A program made the position numbers and the translations under genes. DNA of 64,000 nucleotides from Bacillus_BD sp963708895 (GTDB lineage Bacteria; Bacillota; Bacilli; Bacillales; Cytobacillaceae): positions 765,964 through 829,963 of the forward strand of contig CAVPUE010000002.1 in NCBI GenBank assembly GCA_963708895.1. Direction: 5' to 3'. Positions within the stretch are counted from its first letter, which is position 1, and the number at the start of each line of letters is the position of its first letter. The notes beneath the pieces are model-generated. The model was not told the origin of the DNA. It searched no databases and worked only from the letters and a program-made list of their open reading frames with translations. This document shows positions 63,997-64,000 of this stretch, piece after piece.

Positions 63997-64000
63997 TAGG

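Noticed and set aside
1..64000. CRISPR arrays, tRNA/rRNA genes, prophage or complete insertion sequences
   Set aside because: No regularly spaced repeats, cloverleaf sequences, rRNA segments, phage structural genes or transposase genes were found.

Overview
The window is a contiguous piece of a low-GC, Gram-positive, endospore-forming chromosome. Gene content and order identify a member of the Bacillaceae. It follows the Bacillus subtilis dxr to spoVK region almost gene for gene, and carries spore genes (spoVFA/spoVFB, spoIIIE, spoVS, cotE, spoVK), a PolC-type replicase and RNases J2 and Y. I do not assign a species.

Layout. 1-8166: dxr (3' end), rseP, proS, polC. 8167-16026: the rimP-nusA-rnpM-ylxQ-infB-ylxP-rbfA-truB-ribF-rpsO translation/transcription cluster behind a structured leader. 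16323-21525: pnp, ylxY, mlpA and ymxH. 21550-26819: the dipicolinate/lysine group (dpaA-dpaB-asd-dapG-dapA) with a sigma-K-like promoter in front. 27063-33239: rnjB, a Nudix hydrolase, tepA, ylzJ, spoIIIE. 33299-35681 (minus strand): a queuosine precursor operon queF-queC-queD-queE behind a preQ1-I riboswitch; this replaces the genes found here in B. subtilis. 36098-43856: two M16 peptidase-like genes, ymfI, ymfJ, ymfK, rodZ, pgsA, cinA. 44157-48499: recA (LexA box), rny, ymdB, spoVS (sigma-H-like promoter). 49061-53851: korA-korB (2-oxoacid:ferredoxin oxidoreductase), miaB, ricA. 54060-62037: cotE, mutS, mutL, mreBH (minus), miaA, hfq. 62262-end: spoVK and, convergent to it, an RsbR-type STAS protein cut by the window edge.

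Two things stand out. First, a family of short non-coding elements of about 180 bp (three full copies at 18513, 30677 and 47033, plus decayed pieces at 39903 and 62097). The full copies have imperfect 22-bp terminal inverted repeats and 8-12 bp flanking direct repeats. Every copy lies just downstream of a Rho-independent terminator. This looks like a terminator-targeting MITE. Second, eleven genes (rseP, polC, infB, pnp, dapA, the Nudix gene, queD, queF, korA, mutL, miaA) carry 14 single-base reading-frame breaks, 12 of them apparent one-base insertions. Several of these genes are essential and the rest of each protein is well conserved, so assembly or sequencing indels are much more likely than real gene loss.

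No rRNA, tRNA, CRISPR array, prophage or complete insertion sequence was seen.
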